A stretch of DNA of 34,397 nucleotides from Candidatus Multivorans thiocomprendens (GCA_027493375.1 JAPVWO010000027.1:1-34397), one strand, 5' to 3'; counted from the stretch's first letter, positions 8,693 through 17,791 are shown. Made by a program: numbers and translations. Notes: generated by a model not told the origin, from the sequence alone.

Positions 8693-9331
8693 CTAGCTGC
8701 TCGCCGTGCAGGCGTCGGGGAAGGCGGCCACTTCCGTCAGCGCCGGGTGGCCCTTCGCAAGAACGTTCTCCGCGTAGTCCGCATCGGACTCGTCCGGACC
8801 CTGAGGCCGCCTGCTGATCGGCGGAAAGTCGTACGTCCTCGAGTTGACGATCATGCCGCCGTCCGCATTCTGGTCCGGAAGAGTCGTGTCTCGAACGACC
8901 AGCCGCAGGCCAACGTCGCTCGCGGTGGCAGCGAACACCCAGTGATGCTGGTTGAACCCGCAGCCGTCGAGCACCTTGAGCAGCATCTCCCAGTTGTTCG
9001 GCTCGAAGAAGTAGAAGAGTCCGGAATCGTCCGTTCGAGGCCTCGCCACCTTGGCGGGCATCGTCTCGCCGTTCACCGTGAACTCGACCGTCACCTCGTA
9101 GCGGCCTTCATGCAGGCACAGGGTGGTGGCGCTCTCTACGCAGCCATCCTCGCTGGCCGCCGGCACCGATCCGACCGGCCCCGTCCGTTCAGGCACCGCG
9201 GTTTCGGCGGCCTGAACGGACTCACCGTGGAGTCCCAGTAGTAGAAAACCCAGGAGAGCCGTTGCCACTACGCCGCTCCCTGCTCGCCCACGCCCCTTCA
9301 TCACGGACGGAACCTCTTTTGATCTCGACAT
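8693..9331 (-). CDS. Secreted protein of unknown function with paired cysteines
   Basis: The 212-aa protein has a signal peptide (basic start, then GVVATALLGFLLLGLHG, cleavage near AQA/AET-like VQAAET at about 40). After a short linker comes a beta-rich domain: a first Cys pair flanking TTLCLHEGRYEVTVEF, then DSGLFYFFEPNNWEMLLKVL, DGCGFNQHHWVFAA and LRLVVRDT. I have seen this arrangement (acidic Gly-Phe stretch, N-W/L-E, KVLDGC, N-x-x-x-WVF) repeatedly in secreted proteins of Acidobacteriota-like genomes, but know no function for it. The cysteines may form disulfides. GGGAGAG precedes the ATG at 9331, supporting this start over the internal ATG at 9301. It converges on the LLM gene with a 9-bp gap. 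Confidence 0.75.
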   Translation of the reverse strand: MSRSKEVPSVMKGRGRAGSGVVATALLGFLLLGLHGESVQAAETAVPERTGPVGSVPAASEDGCVESATTLCLHEGRYEVTVEFTVNGETMPAKVARPRTDDSGLFYFFEPNNWEMLLKVLDGCGFNQHHWVFAATASDVGLRLVVRDTTLPDQNADGGMIVNSRTYDFPPISRRPQGPDESDADYAENVLAKGHPALTEVAAFPDACTASS

Positions 9332-9429
9332 CTGGTCTCTCCCAAATCGTACCTGGCTACTGACAGCATCGGTCCTCGCGCCACCACTACTTTAGTGCCA
9401 GTGCCGTTCCAGGGCAAGCAGGCGTCCTC

Positions 9430-10807
9430 TCATCCGGAGGTTGGGGCGGTTGCCCGGAGCTGCCGGCAGCGCGTGGCTTCAGCACCCTGGAGATCGAAGT
9501 TCACAGTCAGGCGGTAGTCGAAAGCCACCGCTCTCCCGTCAAGACTGGCCGGCTCGAACCTCCACTGCTCAGCGGCAGCGATGGCGGACTCGGAGAGCTC
9601 GGGAGAGCCTCGAAGAACGCGGATCCGTCGGGGGATCCCGTCGCGGTCGATTCTGAGTTCAAGGCGCACTTCGCCTTCCATACAAGCCCTGCGGGCGAAG
9701 TTCGAGTAGACGGGCGGCACCGCCCTGGTCTGGACCGGCCCCCGGAAACCGCGAGCGATCTCCTGCGAAGTCGATCCTTCTGGCAGGATCGCCGCGTCCA
9801 AGGCGGTCAGACTCGCACGAATCGCCCCCAGGGCTCCCGCTCGCGTGGCTTGAGCCACTCTCGGATTCGGAGTCTCCAGGTCGCTGCCACGGTCCGTATG
9901 GCTGCGCTCCGGCGCGGTCGACGCCTGGCTCTCCCGGCTACGGCAGAGTTCACTCACGACGGACACGTCCTTCAGCCCAGCCACGCCTCCAGCCAGGGAC
10001 TCGGTGAACGGACCGGCGACACCGGTTTCGTAGAGCCGCATCGCGCGGGCCAGACGATTCTCTGCCCTGGCCAGGAGCACCTCGGCCTCGTCCGTGGTTC
10101 CCTGGAGCCCCTCCAGTCGGGAAAGCGCCGAGGCAACCGCACGGCGGGTCTCGACCAGATCGAGCGACCGCACGAGCCCGGCGAGTCGATCGACTCGCCG
10201 CTTGGAGGAAAACCCGGATCCGACGGCCGCGCTCGTCCACGCGCTCTCGGGATCCTCGCCGCAGAAACCGATGAGCGGCACGGTCACCCCATCCCTGTTC
10301 TCCCGCGAACGGATAGCAAGATCGTAAGACATTCGGCCGGCACCCGCGACGACCTCCAGGACCGGCTCAAGGTCGCCCTTCTTTCCGAGCATCTCGCCGG
10401 CCGCCTCGACATCCTCGAAGGCGGTTTTGAGCATTCCCGTCACGACCCGCTGGTTTTCCTCCATCGAACGAATGCGCTCGGCGGGCACGAGGACCATCCG
10501 CAACTCGCTCGCTCGGGACTGGGCCGCGGCGGTATGGAGGTTTCTCACGATTCGGCCCCAGGCTGCCGTTCCCGACCTTCGGAGCGACCGCCAGTTCGTC
10601 ACGAGCCTCACCCACGAGTCGCGTGATGCTCCTCTGGTTCGCGGCCAGTTCAGCCATCTGCGCGGCCGGAACGAGAGTCAGCCGCGCCGCGTCCTCGCCC
10701 GGGGCAGGCGAGGCCGCCCACAGGCTGGCGACCACCATCCCGGAAACAAGCCCCTTGGCCACGGCGCGCAGTATAGACACCGAGAGTCCCCGGCGCGACG
10801 CCGCCAT
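9430..10807 (-). pseudogene. Frameshifted TonB C-terminal-domain protein with internal repeats
   Basis: Two overlapping frames make one protein. The first (from ATG 10807) gives a signal-like hydrophobic start (LRAVAKGLVSGMVVASLWA) and a segment with LVPAAQMAELAANQRSITRLV. Around 10555-10575 sense passes to the next frame, which continues with LVPAERIRSMEENQRVVTGML, a helical middle region and a C-terminal TonB domain (EGEVRLELRIDRDGIPRRIRV, then SAIAAAEQWRFEPASLDG). The two LVPA...NQR segments are repeats about 61 codons apart, which shows that both frames belong to one gene. One extra base, or two missing bases, explains the shift. It is either a decaying gene or a sequencing error. TonB domains couple inner-membrane energy to outer-membrane transporters, but the missing membrane/ExbB-type context leaves the role open. 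Confidence 0.78.
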
Positions 10808-10888
10808 GCAGGGTGCGGGACGTCCCTGCCGGACGTGTAGAGTGAGCGGTCTGTTCGCACAAGACAGTCAACAAAGCCTGGAGGCAAC

Positions 10889-12490
10889 ATGGCCGACACT
10901 CGACGCCGCAAGAGTTCAATCGTCGCCCTGATCGCGGCGCACCTGCTGCTGACCGCTGCTGGCGCCGCTGCTGGCGCCGCCAGCCTCGGCGCTGGCGAAG
11001 TGAAGACCGAGTCCGGCAAGCTGCGGGGCGAGGTCCTCGATGCCGAGAACGGCCTTACCGTCTATCGCGGCATCCCGTTCGCGGCGGCGCCAGTCGGCGA
11101 ACTGCGCTGGAAGGCGCCCCAGTCGGCAGCGACGTGGAGCGGCGTGCGCGACGCGACGAAGTTCGGCGCGATCTGCCCGCAGGCACCGGTTCTGGCGATG
11201 ATGACCGGCGAGTCCCTGCCGGAGTCGTCCGAGGACTGTCTGTTCCTGAACGTCTGGACGGTGGCTGGCAAAGGCGACGATCCCCGGCCGGTGATGGTCT
11301 GGATCCACGGAGGAGGCCTTAGCCTCGGCTGGAGCAACCAGATCGGCTATGACGGCTCCGCCTTCGCTGGCAAGGGCGTCGTCCTCGTTTCGATCAACTA
11401 CCGTCTCGGCCCGCTTGGCTACCTCGCCCACCCCGCACTCTCAAAGGAGGCCGGCGGCGAGTCCGGCAACTACGGCTTCCTCGATCAGATCGCGGCGCTG
11501 CAGTGGGTCGAGCGGAACATCGCCCGGTTCGGCGGCGATCCGGACAACGTGACCATCTTCGGTGAGTCGGCCGGCGGCACGAGCGTCCACGCGCTGATGG
11601 CGAGTCCCCTTGCCAGCGGGCTCATCCACCGGGCGATCGCGGAAAGCCCCTGGGTTACGGACACGAACATCCGCCCGCTCCGGGGAGAAAACGGACTGCA
11701 CGAGAACGCCGAGGAACTCGGCGTCGCCTGGGCGACGACAATGCTCGGCGACGGCGTCAAACAGACGGCTTCGGCGCTGCGCGAACTGGACGCCGGCACG
11801 ATCATCACCAGGACCGCCCAGGGCGGCGCGCTCGGTGGCTATGAACCGCACGTCACCTTCGGCACCGACTTCATGCCGCAGTCGAGCGAAGACCGGTACA
11901 CCGCGGGGAAGCAGAACGACATCCCCCTGATCGCAGGCACGAACCGCAACGAGGGCACGATGTTCATGGCCTTCCAGCCGCTCACCGAGCGGGCGGAGTT
12001 CCTCGGGATGCTGAAGGGCGTCTACGGCGACCAGGCCGGGAAAGTGGCGAAGCTCTACCCCTCGAAGAGCGCCGAGGAACTCAAGGTGCAGCAGGACCGC
12101 TTCCTGACCGACACCTGGTTCCTGCGGGGCACGCGCCGGATGCTGCTCGGGATGGACAACGTGTCCTCCCCGGCGTTCCAGTACTTCTTCACCCGGGTGA
12201 ATCCCGAGAACCCGGCCTGGGGCGCGCACCACGCGGCCGAGCTGGGCTACGTCTTCAACACGCTCCAGGGCGAAACCTACGACGACACGGACGACCGGCT
12301 GGCTGCGCTCATGATCGACTACTGGGTCCAGTTCGCCCGCACCGGCGACCCGAACGGAGATGGCCGGCCCGCGTGGCCGCAGTTCGACGGAAAGAAGCAG
12401 GCGTATCTCGAATTCGGCGACGAGGTGAAGACGGGAGCGGCGCTGGAGCGAGAAACCAACGACCGGCTGGAAGCGATCCGCGGTCAGTAG
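10889..12490 (+). CDS. Type-B carboxylesterase (alpha/beta hydrolase), secreted
   Basis: The 533-aa protein has a signal peptide and a full carboxylesterase type-B domain. Motifs are the start of the domain ESGKLRGEVLDAENGLTVYRG split around residue 50, EDCLFLNVW, the oxyanion-hole stretch VWIHGGGLSLG, the nucleophile elbow FGESAGG, the acidic residue in GTNRNEGT and the His in WGAHHAAELGYVF. The triad is therefore complete. These enzymes hydrolyse carboxylic esters of varied alcohols; the natural substrate cannot be read from sequence. GGAGG at 10880-10884 is a strong ribosome site for the ATG at 10889. It starts 81 bp from the divergent TonB-domain gene, and an MFS transporter follows 40 bp downstream, so uptake of a hydrolysis product is a reasonable inference. 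Confidence 0.9.
   Translation: MADTRRRKSSIVALIAAHLLLTAAGAAAGAASLGAGEVKTESGKLRGEVLDAENGLTVYRGIPFAAAPVGELRWKAPQSAATWSGVRDATKFGAICPQAPVLAMMTGESLPESSEDCLFLNVWTVAGKGDDPRPVMVWIHGGGLSLGWSNQIGYDGSAFAGKGVVLVSINYRLGPLGYLAHPALSKEAGGESGNYGFLDQIAALQWVERNIARFGGDPDNVTIFGESAGGTSVHALMASPLASGLIHRAIAESPWVTDTNIRPLRGENGLHENAEELGVAWATTMLGDGVKQTASALRELDAGTIITRTAQGGALGGYEPHVTFGTDFMPQSSEDRYTAGKQNDIPLIAGTNRNEGTMFMAFQPLTERAEFLGMLKGVYGDQAGKVAKLYPSKSAEELKVQQDRFLTDTWFLRGTRRMLLGMDNVSSPAFQYFFTRVNPENPAWGAHHAAELGYVFNTLQGETYDDTDDRLAALMIDYWVQFARTGDPNGDGRPAWPQFDGKKQAYLEFGDEVKTGAALERETNDRLEAIRGQ
10955..10978 (+). repeat. 12-bp perfect tandem duplication in the esterase signal peptide
   Basis: GCTGCTGGCGCC occurs twice in direct succession (10955-10966 and 10967-10978) and encodes an Ala-Gly-rich doubling in the hydrophobic core of the signal peptide. 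It keeps the frame and would lengthen the core by four residues. Such a unit can vary by slippage. Confidence 0.8.
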
Positions 12491-12530
12491 GCGACAAGCG
12501 AACCAACTTGACGAAGCTGCGGGACCGGGA

Positions 12531-13805
12531 ATGACGAGCAACCCGCCTCGCAGCTTCCTCGGCTGGAAGATGGTCGGACTCGGCTCGGTCTGCTACGGCC
12601 TCGCCATCTCGCCGATGTACTACTGCTGGGGCTTCTTCCTGCCCGAGATGCAGGCCGACCTCGGCATGAACGACACTCAGGGCGGCCTCATCTTCAGCGT
12701 CTTCAGCTGGATCTACCACGGGCTCGGTCCGGTTGCCGGCTTCGCCATCGGACGCTGGGGAATCCGGTCCATGATGAGCCTCAGCGCCGTGGTCGGGGTC
12801 GTCGCTTTCTGGCTCATGAGCCGGGTCGAGTCGTTCGCCGACGCCATGTTCGCGTATGCCGTGCTCGGCGGTATCGCGGTCGGCTTCGGCACGATCCTCG
12901 CGGCCCAGGCACTGGCCTCGAACTGGTTCATCCGCTTTCGCTCACGAGCCATGGCCCTGATTCTCGCCGGCGGAGCGGTCGTAGGCTACGTAACGCTCAG
13001 GTTCTTTGCACCGGGGATCCTCGACGTCGCCGACTGGCGCACGGGCTGGGTGATCATCTCCGGCATCTCCGCCCTCGTAGCTGTCCTGGCCGCCGTGTTC
13101 ATGCGCGGCGAGCCCGAACGAGTCGGGCAAGAACCGGATGGCGGCGTCCAGGCCAGGGAAGCCGAGAGCGACGCTCCATCCGGCCCAACCGGCCACGGCG
13201 AATGGACCGCACCGCTCGCCCTGCGCACGTCCCAGTTCTACGTTCTGATCGGTCTGTCGATCGCCTACGGCGTGCCCTGGGGCATCATCGCCGTCTTCGG
13301 CCGCCACCATCTCGATGCTCTTGGCTTCACCACCGCTATCGCGGGTTCGATCCTGGGCGCCCGCGTGCTGGTCAGCCTGTTCGGCCGTCTCAGCGCCTTC
13401 GCGGGCGACTTCATGACGCCGCAGCGGCTGCTCGGCATCGTCCTGATTCTGGAGGGTATCGGCTGCGCGCTGTTCATCGTCGCGAACACCGAGTTGATCG
13501 CTTACCTGTCCATGACTCTGATCGGACTCGGCTTTGGCGCGGCCTACGTCTGTATCCCGGTCGTCTACTCGGCCTTCTACGGCCGCCGCGCCTTCGCCAC
13601 GACGGTCGGCACCCGCTTTGCGATCACCGGCATAATCGCCCCAGCGGCTCCGACCCTGGCCGGAATGCTCTCGGACTGGTCAGACTCCCATGTACTGACT
13701 CTCACCATCCTGACGGGCCTCTGCTTCGTGGGTTCCGTGGTCGCCTTCGGCCTACGCGCTCCGGTGCTGGGAGCGAGGCCGATCACGCCGACGGCCACAG
13801 GCTAG
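12531..13805 (+). CDS. Major facilitator superfamily (MFS) transporter
   Basis: The 424-aa membrane protein has about twelve hydrophobic segments in two bundles of six, split by a hydrophilic central loop (roughly 195-225, rich in Glu, Pro and Gly). The first half shows a conserved GRWGIRSMM stretch after TM2, as in the MFS motif between TM2 and TM3, with YCWGFFLPEMQADLGM in the first extracytoplasmic region, typical of monocarboxylate/oxalate-formate type transporters. No substrate can be stated. It follows the carboxylesterase by 40 bp on the same strand, and the cupin begins 2 bp after its stop, so the three probably form a transcription unit around uptake and breakdown of an organic acid or ester (inference). 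Confidence 0.87.
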   Translation: MTSNPPRSFLGWKMVGLGSVCYGLAISPMYYCWGFFLPEMQADLGMNDTQGGLIFSVFSWIYHGLGPVAGFAIGRWGIRSMMSLSAVVGVVAFWLMSRVESFADAMFAYAVLGGIAVGFGTILAAQALASNWFIRFRSRAMALILAGGAVVGYVTLRFFAPGILDVADWRTGWVIISGISALVAVLAAVFMRGEPERVGQEPDGGVQAREAESDAPSGPTGHGEWTAPLALRTSQFYVLIGLSIAYGVPWGIIAVFGRHHLDALGFTTAIAGSILGARVLVSLFGRLSAFAGDFMTPQRLLGIVLILEGIGCALFIVANTELIAYLSMTLIGLGFGAAYVCIPVVYSAFYGRRAFATTVGTRFAITGIIAPAAPTLAGMLSDWSDSHVLTLTILTGLCFVGSVVAFGLRAPVLGARPITPTATG

Positions 13806-13807
13806 GA

Positions 13808-14208
13808 ATGCGCGCGCTGGCGCCCGTCATTGCCGACCAGGCGGACGTCGACTGGGAGGACTGGGCCGATCCGGCCAATACCTCCCCGAGCGCCATTCGC
13901 TGGAAACTGCTGATCAGCCGCGAGCGCAGTCCGAGCGGCGGGCTCGTCACCGGCGTGGCGAAGATCGAACCGGGTGCCGCGCTTTCGCGACACCACCACG
14001 AGCCGGACGAGACCTACTCTACGTGCTCGGCGGCCGCGCTCTCATCGAGATCGAGAACACGCGGAAGGAGATTGGCCCGGACACGGCCATCTACATCCCA
14101 CCAAACGCCAGACACGCCCTTCGCTGCATCGGCCCCGAACCGCTGGTCTTCATCTTCACGTTTCCACGCGACCGATTCGAGGACATCGACTACCACCTGG
14201 ATCCGTAG
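13808..14208 (+). pseudogene. Cupin-domain protein with a frameshift
   Basis: The first frame from ATG 13808 encodes about 70 residues ending in a cupin motif 1 (IEPGAALSRHHHEPDETY). A one-base loss near 14018 puts the rest in another frame, which continues VLGGRALIEIENTRKEIGPD and then AIYIPPNARHALRC (cupin motif 2), ending at 14208. Restoring one base would give Y-x-Y-V-L-G-G, as in ordinary cupins, for a protein of about 133 aa. The metal-binding His/Glu set (HHHEPDE and the later His in NARHAL) would be intact. As given, the first frame runs on to unrelated sequence, so the product is broken. A sequencing error is as likely as a real mutation. The start codon is two bases after the MFS stop, suggesting coupling. 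Confidence 0.8.
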
Positions 14209-14265
14209 TCGTCACGAGAACCCACGCGTGGCCCGTGCGGTTCCGGTCGAGCTACGTCCTGGCAC

Positions 14266-14940
14266 TTACGACCTGAGGCCGGCGACCGTCGTCTGCCAGC
14301 GATGCTCGCCCCAGGACAGCTTGAGCGTCCCCGGGGTGTCGCCTTCGGGCGGCTCGATCTCGATCGTCAGGCGCGGCTTCCCGCCCTCCACGATCGAGTG
14401 CTCAAGCCGGATCTCGCCCAGGTCCTTCGCCGGATCGTGCATCGTGCCCCAGACGTCGGGCTCGTGGTTCACGATCAGCGTCCACTGACCGTCGTCGTCG
14501 AGGCGGAGCCACAAGCTGTAGAGACCCGCGAAACCGGGTGAGACGTTGCCGGTCGGCACCTTGAGGTCGCCGACCACGATGTCGGCCTCCGTGCGCAGCT
14601 TGATCGCGGCCGCGGTCTGAAACTCGAACAGGCCCTGTTCGTGCTCCTGCAACGCCTCCCAATCCACGCCCAGGAGCGGCAGCCTTCCGGCGTTGACCTC
14701 GACGCTGCCGCCGCCGATCTCGGCCCGGTCGATCGAACGCGTCGCGTTGACCAGCAGCGCGAAGGCGTTGGTCAGGCCCGAGGCGTCGAGCTTGCGACCC
14801 TCCCCCTCCTTCGAGGGTTTCTCGATGACTTTCTCGGTCTCGGCGAACTGACCCGCCGCGGGCGCCCCAAAAGCCGCTGCCGAGAGCAGCAGGACGGCAG
14901 CGACCGAAGGCAGCCGCCACCACCCACGCAAACCGATCAT
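14266..14940 (-). CDS. DUF2911 family secreted protein
   Basis: The 224-aa protein has a signal peptide (residues 1-30, PSVAAVLLLSAAAFG core) and a DUF2911-like C-terminal half. Recognisable are GLYSLWLRLDDDGQWTLIVN (near 138-157), WGTMHDPAKDLGEIRLE and the final LKLSWGEHRWQTTV. The role of DUF2911 proteins is unknown to me. The family commonly occurs as exported proteins in Bacteroidota and Acidobacteriota-like genomes. It starts 10 bp after the stop of the cytochrome c/copper monooxygenase gene, with an AGGCGGGA stretch as ribosome site, so both are very likely cotranscribed and may act together in the periplasm. Confidence 0.8.
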   Translation of the reverse strand: MIGLRGWWRLPSVAAVLLLSAAAFGAPAAGQFAETEKVIEKPSKEGEGRKLDASGLTNAFALLVNATRSIDRAEIGGGSVEVNAGRLPLLGVDWEALQEHEQGLFEFQTAAAIKLRTEADIVVGDLKVPTGNVSPGFAGLYSLWLRLDDDGQWTLIVNHEPDVWGTMHDPAKDLGEIRLEHSIVEGGKPRLTIEIEPPEGDTPGTLKLSWGEHRWQTTVAGLRS

Positions 14941-14950
14941 TCCCGCCTAC

Positions 14951-16282
14951 CTACTCCCCGCCGCCGGTGCTCTGAATCGAGGCGACCCCAAGCCGCAGCG
15001 CGATCGGATCGACCGGCTCGACCGGCGCCCAGGCCACGAAGCCAAGCATCATCTCGTCGGTCGTGGCCGTGCCGTTGATCACGTTGTCCGCCGGGTCGAA
15101 ACCGCGCTCCTCGCCGCGCTCGGGCGTGTTCTCGAACCACATCGAGACCTCGACCCGGGTACCGGCGGGGATCGTCTTCGGCTTCTTGTACCGGTACGTC
15201 GTCTGCCATTCCTGATCGTAGTTCGGCACGTCTAGCAGGACCTCGGTCGAGCCGTCCGGGTAGAAGGCGTCGTAGCGGACCGCGACCGACCGCAGGTGGG
15301 CATGGGGCCACAGGGCCAGGATGTCCGTCTCCACCGGGAACACCCGCGCCGCGCCGACCTTCCAGCGCTCGTGGCCGGGCGGGATCTCGAAGGTCAGGTT
15401 GCCGATCGAGTCGAACTTGACCTCGCGCAGCTCGCTCTCCGGCGCGTCGGCGAACACGAAGCCGATCTCGGAGCGGTCGTGGAAGCCGCTGCCCTCGCCG
15501 GCCTCCTTGTTGTAGTGCATGGAGAACTCGATCGTCGAACCCGGCTCGAGCTTCATCGCGTAGCCGGGTTCCATCAGGTGGCTCTCGGCGCCGAGGGCGA
15601 TGCAACCGATCGAACTGTCGCTGAACTTGCCTAGCGCGGTGGCGCCGCCGGGCGGCCGAACGCTGGCGCACATGTGGTGAACGTCGCTGCCGCCGACCTT
15701 GAACTCGACGCCGCGCACCCAGACCGTCTCCGGCAGCATCTCTTCGGTGAGTTCGGTCTCGAAGTTGATGTTGATGTCGGCGATGTCGTCGGCCACCCAG
15801 TAGTCCTCCGGCATCTGAACGACGAGGTCCGGACGCCCGAGCGACCAGCCGCCCGAGCCCTCCTCGACGAACTTCTTCGCTGCCGGCGCATCGGCCGCAT
15901 CGCCGGCCGGCGAGCCGCCGCGCACCCATGCCACAACCGTCTCGATCTCGTCGTCCGACATCACCCGCTCATTGTGGAAGTGCCCGCGGGTCGCCTCGTT
16001 GGCGAACCAGGGCGGCATCGAGCGGTTCTCGACCGCCCGCGCGATGGACCGCGCCCAGGGACGCGTCTGCTGGTACGTCATCAGGGGCATCGGCGCGATC
16101 ATGCCGCCGATGTTCTCGCCCTCGCCCTCGGGCCGGTGACAGGTCTGGCAGTTCTCCTGCAGCACCGGCAGCACGTCCGCGTAGAAGGTGGGCGTGTCCG
16201 AATCGGCCGCCAGAGCGAGGCTCGGAAGCGCTACGGCTGCCGCGATCAGGATGAGGATGGTTCGAGAGGTCGCTGCCTTCAT
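14951..16282 (-). CDS. Cytochrome c domain fused to copper type II ascorbate-dependent monooxygenase-like domain
   Basis: The protein is 443 aa. After a signal peptide (about 1-26) comes a short heme-binding domain with CQTCH (residues 45-49) and later methionines that could serve as sixth ligand. The rest resembles peptidylglycine alpha-hydroxylating monooxygenase-like copper proteins. Candidate copper ligands are the HH of DVHHMCASVRPPGG, the His in FSMHYN, and WPHAHLRSVAVRYDAFYPDG, near the end SMWFENTPE. Family knowledge: such enzymes hydroxylate C-H bonds using two type-2 coppers and external electrons; the attached heme domain may deliver those electrons (inference). The ATG at 16282 is chosen because the long upstream open frame has no family signal. 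The gene leads a two-gene unit with the DUF2911 gene. Confidence 0.83.
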   Translation of the reverse strand: MKAATSRTILILIAAAVALPSLALAADSDTPTFYADVLPVLQENCQTCHRPEGEGENIGGMIAPMPLMTYQQTRPWARSIARAVENRSMPPWFANEATRGHFHNERVMSDDEIETVVAWVRGGSPAGDAADAPAAKKFVEEGSGGWSLGRPDLVVQMPEDYWVADDIADININFETELTEEMLPETVWVRGVEFKVGGSDVHHMCASVRPPGGATALGKFSDSSIGCIALGAESHLMEPGYAMKLEPGSTIEFSMHYNKEAGEGSGFHDRSEIGFVFADAPESELREVKFDSIGNLTFEIPPGHERWKVGAARVFPVETDILALWPHAHLRSVAVRYDAFYPDGSTEVLLDVPNYDQEWQTTYRYKKPKTIPAGTRVEVSMWFENTPERGEERGFDPADNVINGTATTDEMMLGFVAWAPVEPVDPIALRLGVASIQSTGGGE

Positions 16283-16540
16283 GCTTCGTGCTCCCGGTAC
16301 TGCGGACCGATACGTCCCGCTGTCGATGGCCGCGGACCCGCTTGCCGCCGCGGTTCCTTGCTTGGCGCCCAGTAAGTGTACCCGAACGGGCGTGGCGCAC
16401 TGAGGCGCGTGGCAGACTGAAATCGCGAGGGAACGGCGCACGGGCCACTGAAGTCGGAGGTCGCCTTCAAGAGGCGGCCTGTATACTGCCGGCGGCCTCT
16501 GGAACCTCCTGCTTCTTCTCCCCGAGTACCCGACCCGATC
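16283..16540. promoter_or_regulatory. Divergent intergenic region between monooxygenase and porin genes
   Basis: This 258-bp spacer separates two divergent genes and should hold both promoters. A TATACT at 16482-16487 resembles a -10 box for the rightward gene, but I see no convincing -35 at the right distance. No clear operator repeat or terminator was found by eye. Confidence 0.35.
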
Positions 16541-17791
16541 ATGCGCAAGTGTCTGATTCCGCTCACGCTGAGCGCGACCGTCGGCATGTCGCCCGCGCTT
16601 GCGCAAGGCGACGAGGAGAACGTCCCCCAGGAGCCGGCGACGCTCGGACAGGCCATCCGCGACGCCGACGTCTCGGTCGGACTTCGTTACCGCGTCGAGC
16701 AATCCGACGACGACGCCTTCGACGACGCGGCGCTCGCGTCGACCCTGCGCACGAGCCTCAAGCTGCAGACCAAGGCGTTTCGCGGCTTCTCCTTCCTGCT
16801 CGAGGCGGAGGAGGTGACGCCGGTCGGCAACGACAGCACGTACCGCAACCTGGGCTACGGCGGACTCGACAACGGCGTACGCGATCGACCGGTCATAGCC
16901 GACCCGGCGCTGACCGCGATCAACCAGGCCGCGGCGAAGCTGGAGCGGGGGCCGGTCGCGTTCACGCTCGGCCGGACGGAACTCCTGATCGGCGACCAGC
17001 GCTTCGTCGGCGCGGTCGGCTGGCGCCAGCATCACCAGGCCTTCGACGCGGCCGCCCTCGACGCGGAGCTCGCGGCCGACTGGACGCTCCGCTACGCCTT
17101 CCTCGACCGCGCTCACCGGATCACCGGCGCCGAGGAGGCGATGGGCTCCCATGTGCTCTACGTGTCCGGGCCGGCGGGTCCGGGCACACTGGCGCTGTTC
17201 GGCTACCTGCTCGACTACGAGCGGCCCGGCGCCGCGACCAACTCGACATCCAACTGGGGCGCCAGCTACAACGGCTCGCGCGACGCCGGCGCGGCCTCCG
17301 TTCTCTGGGAACTCCAGTACGCCGCGCAGTCGGACTGGGCGGACCACCCCGGCAGCGTCGACCTCGACTACCAGAAGACCGGGATCGGCTTCACGCGCGG
17401 CGACATCAGCGTGCGCGCGGTGCGCGAGGCGCTCGACGGCGACGGCACGTACGGCTTCCGCACGCCGCTCGCGACCCTGCACGGCTTCAACGGCTGGACC
17501 GACAAGTTCCTCGGAACGCCCGCGAACGGCCTGGTCGACGTCTACCTGCGCCTGGATCACAACCTGGACACCTGGAACTGGACGGTTCGCTGGCACCAGT
17601 TCCGGTCCGCGGTCGGCAGCATGGACTACGGCACCGAGATCGACGCGATGGCGGTCTGGAACACGCCGTGGGCGCAGGACTTCGGCATCAAGCTGGCGCA
17701 GTACGACGCGGACGGGTTCGGCACCGACACCTTCAAGGTCTGGGTGTGGACGTCCTGGAACGTCAGCCTGCGATCCGCAGGCGGCCGCTGA
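16541..17791 (+). CDS. Outer-membrane porin-like protein (alginate-export/phosphoselective porin type)
   Basis: The 416-aa protein has a signal peptide ending ALAQG (near residue 21). Repeated amphipathic beta-strand patterns follow: VSVGLRYRVEQ, RGFSFLLEAEEV, VAFTLGRTELLI, WTLRYAFLDRAHRI, GTLALFGYLLDYE, and LDHNLDTWNWTVRWHQF, then late aromatic-rich strands ending TFKVWVWTSWNVS. The N-terminal features DxSVGLRYRxE and LGRTELLIGDQRFVGAVGWRQ look like the alginate export/porin family that makes 16-18 strand barrels. The final residues (RSAGGR) lack the usual terminal Phe, so the true C terminus is slightly unusual. It overlaps the convergent aconitase X small-subunit gene by 29 bp. The function is presumably outer-membrane uptake or export; the substrate is unknown. 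Confidence 0.75.
   Translation: MRKCLIPLTLSATVGMSPALAQGDEENVPQEPATLGQAIRDADVSVGLRYRVEQSDDDAFDDAALASTLRTSLKLQTKAFRGFSFLLEAEEVTPVGNDSTYRNLGYGGLDNGVRDRPVIADPALTAINQAAAKLERGPVAFTLGRTELLIGDQRFVGAVGWRQHHQAFDAAALDAELAADWTLRYAFLDRAHRITGAEEAMGSHVLYVSGPAGPGTLALFGYLLDYERPGAATNSTSNWGASYNGSRDAGAASVLWELQYAAQSDWADHPGSVDLDYQKTGIGFTRGDISVRAVREALDGDGTYGFRTPLATLHGFNGWTDKFLGTPANGLVDVYLRLDHNLDTWNWTVRWHQFRSAVGSMDYGTEIDAMAVWNTPWAQDFGIKLAQYDADGFGTDTFKVWVWTSWNVSLRSAGGR

Noticed and set aside
13202-14488. 428-codon forward frame overlapping the MFS and cupin genes
   Set aside because: Most of it is a shadow of the transporter; only its middle part from 13808 coincides with the first half of the broken cupin.
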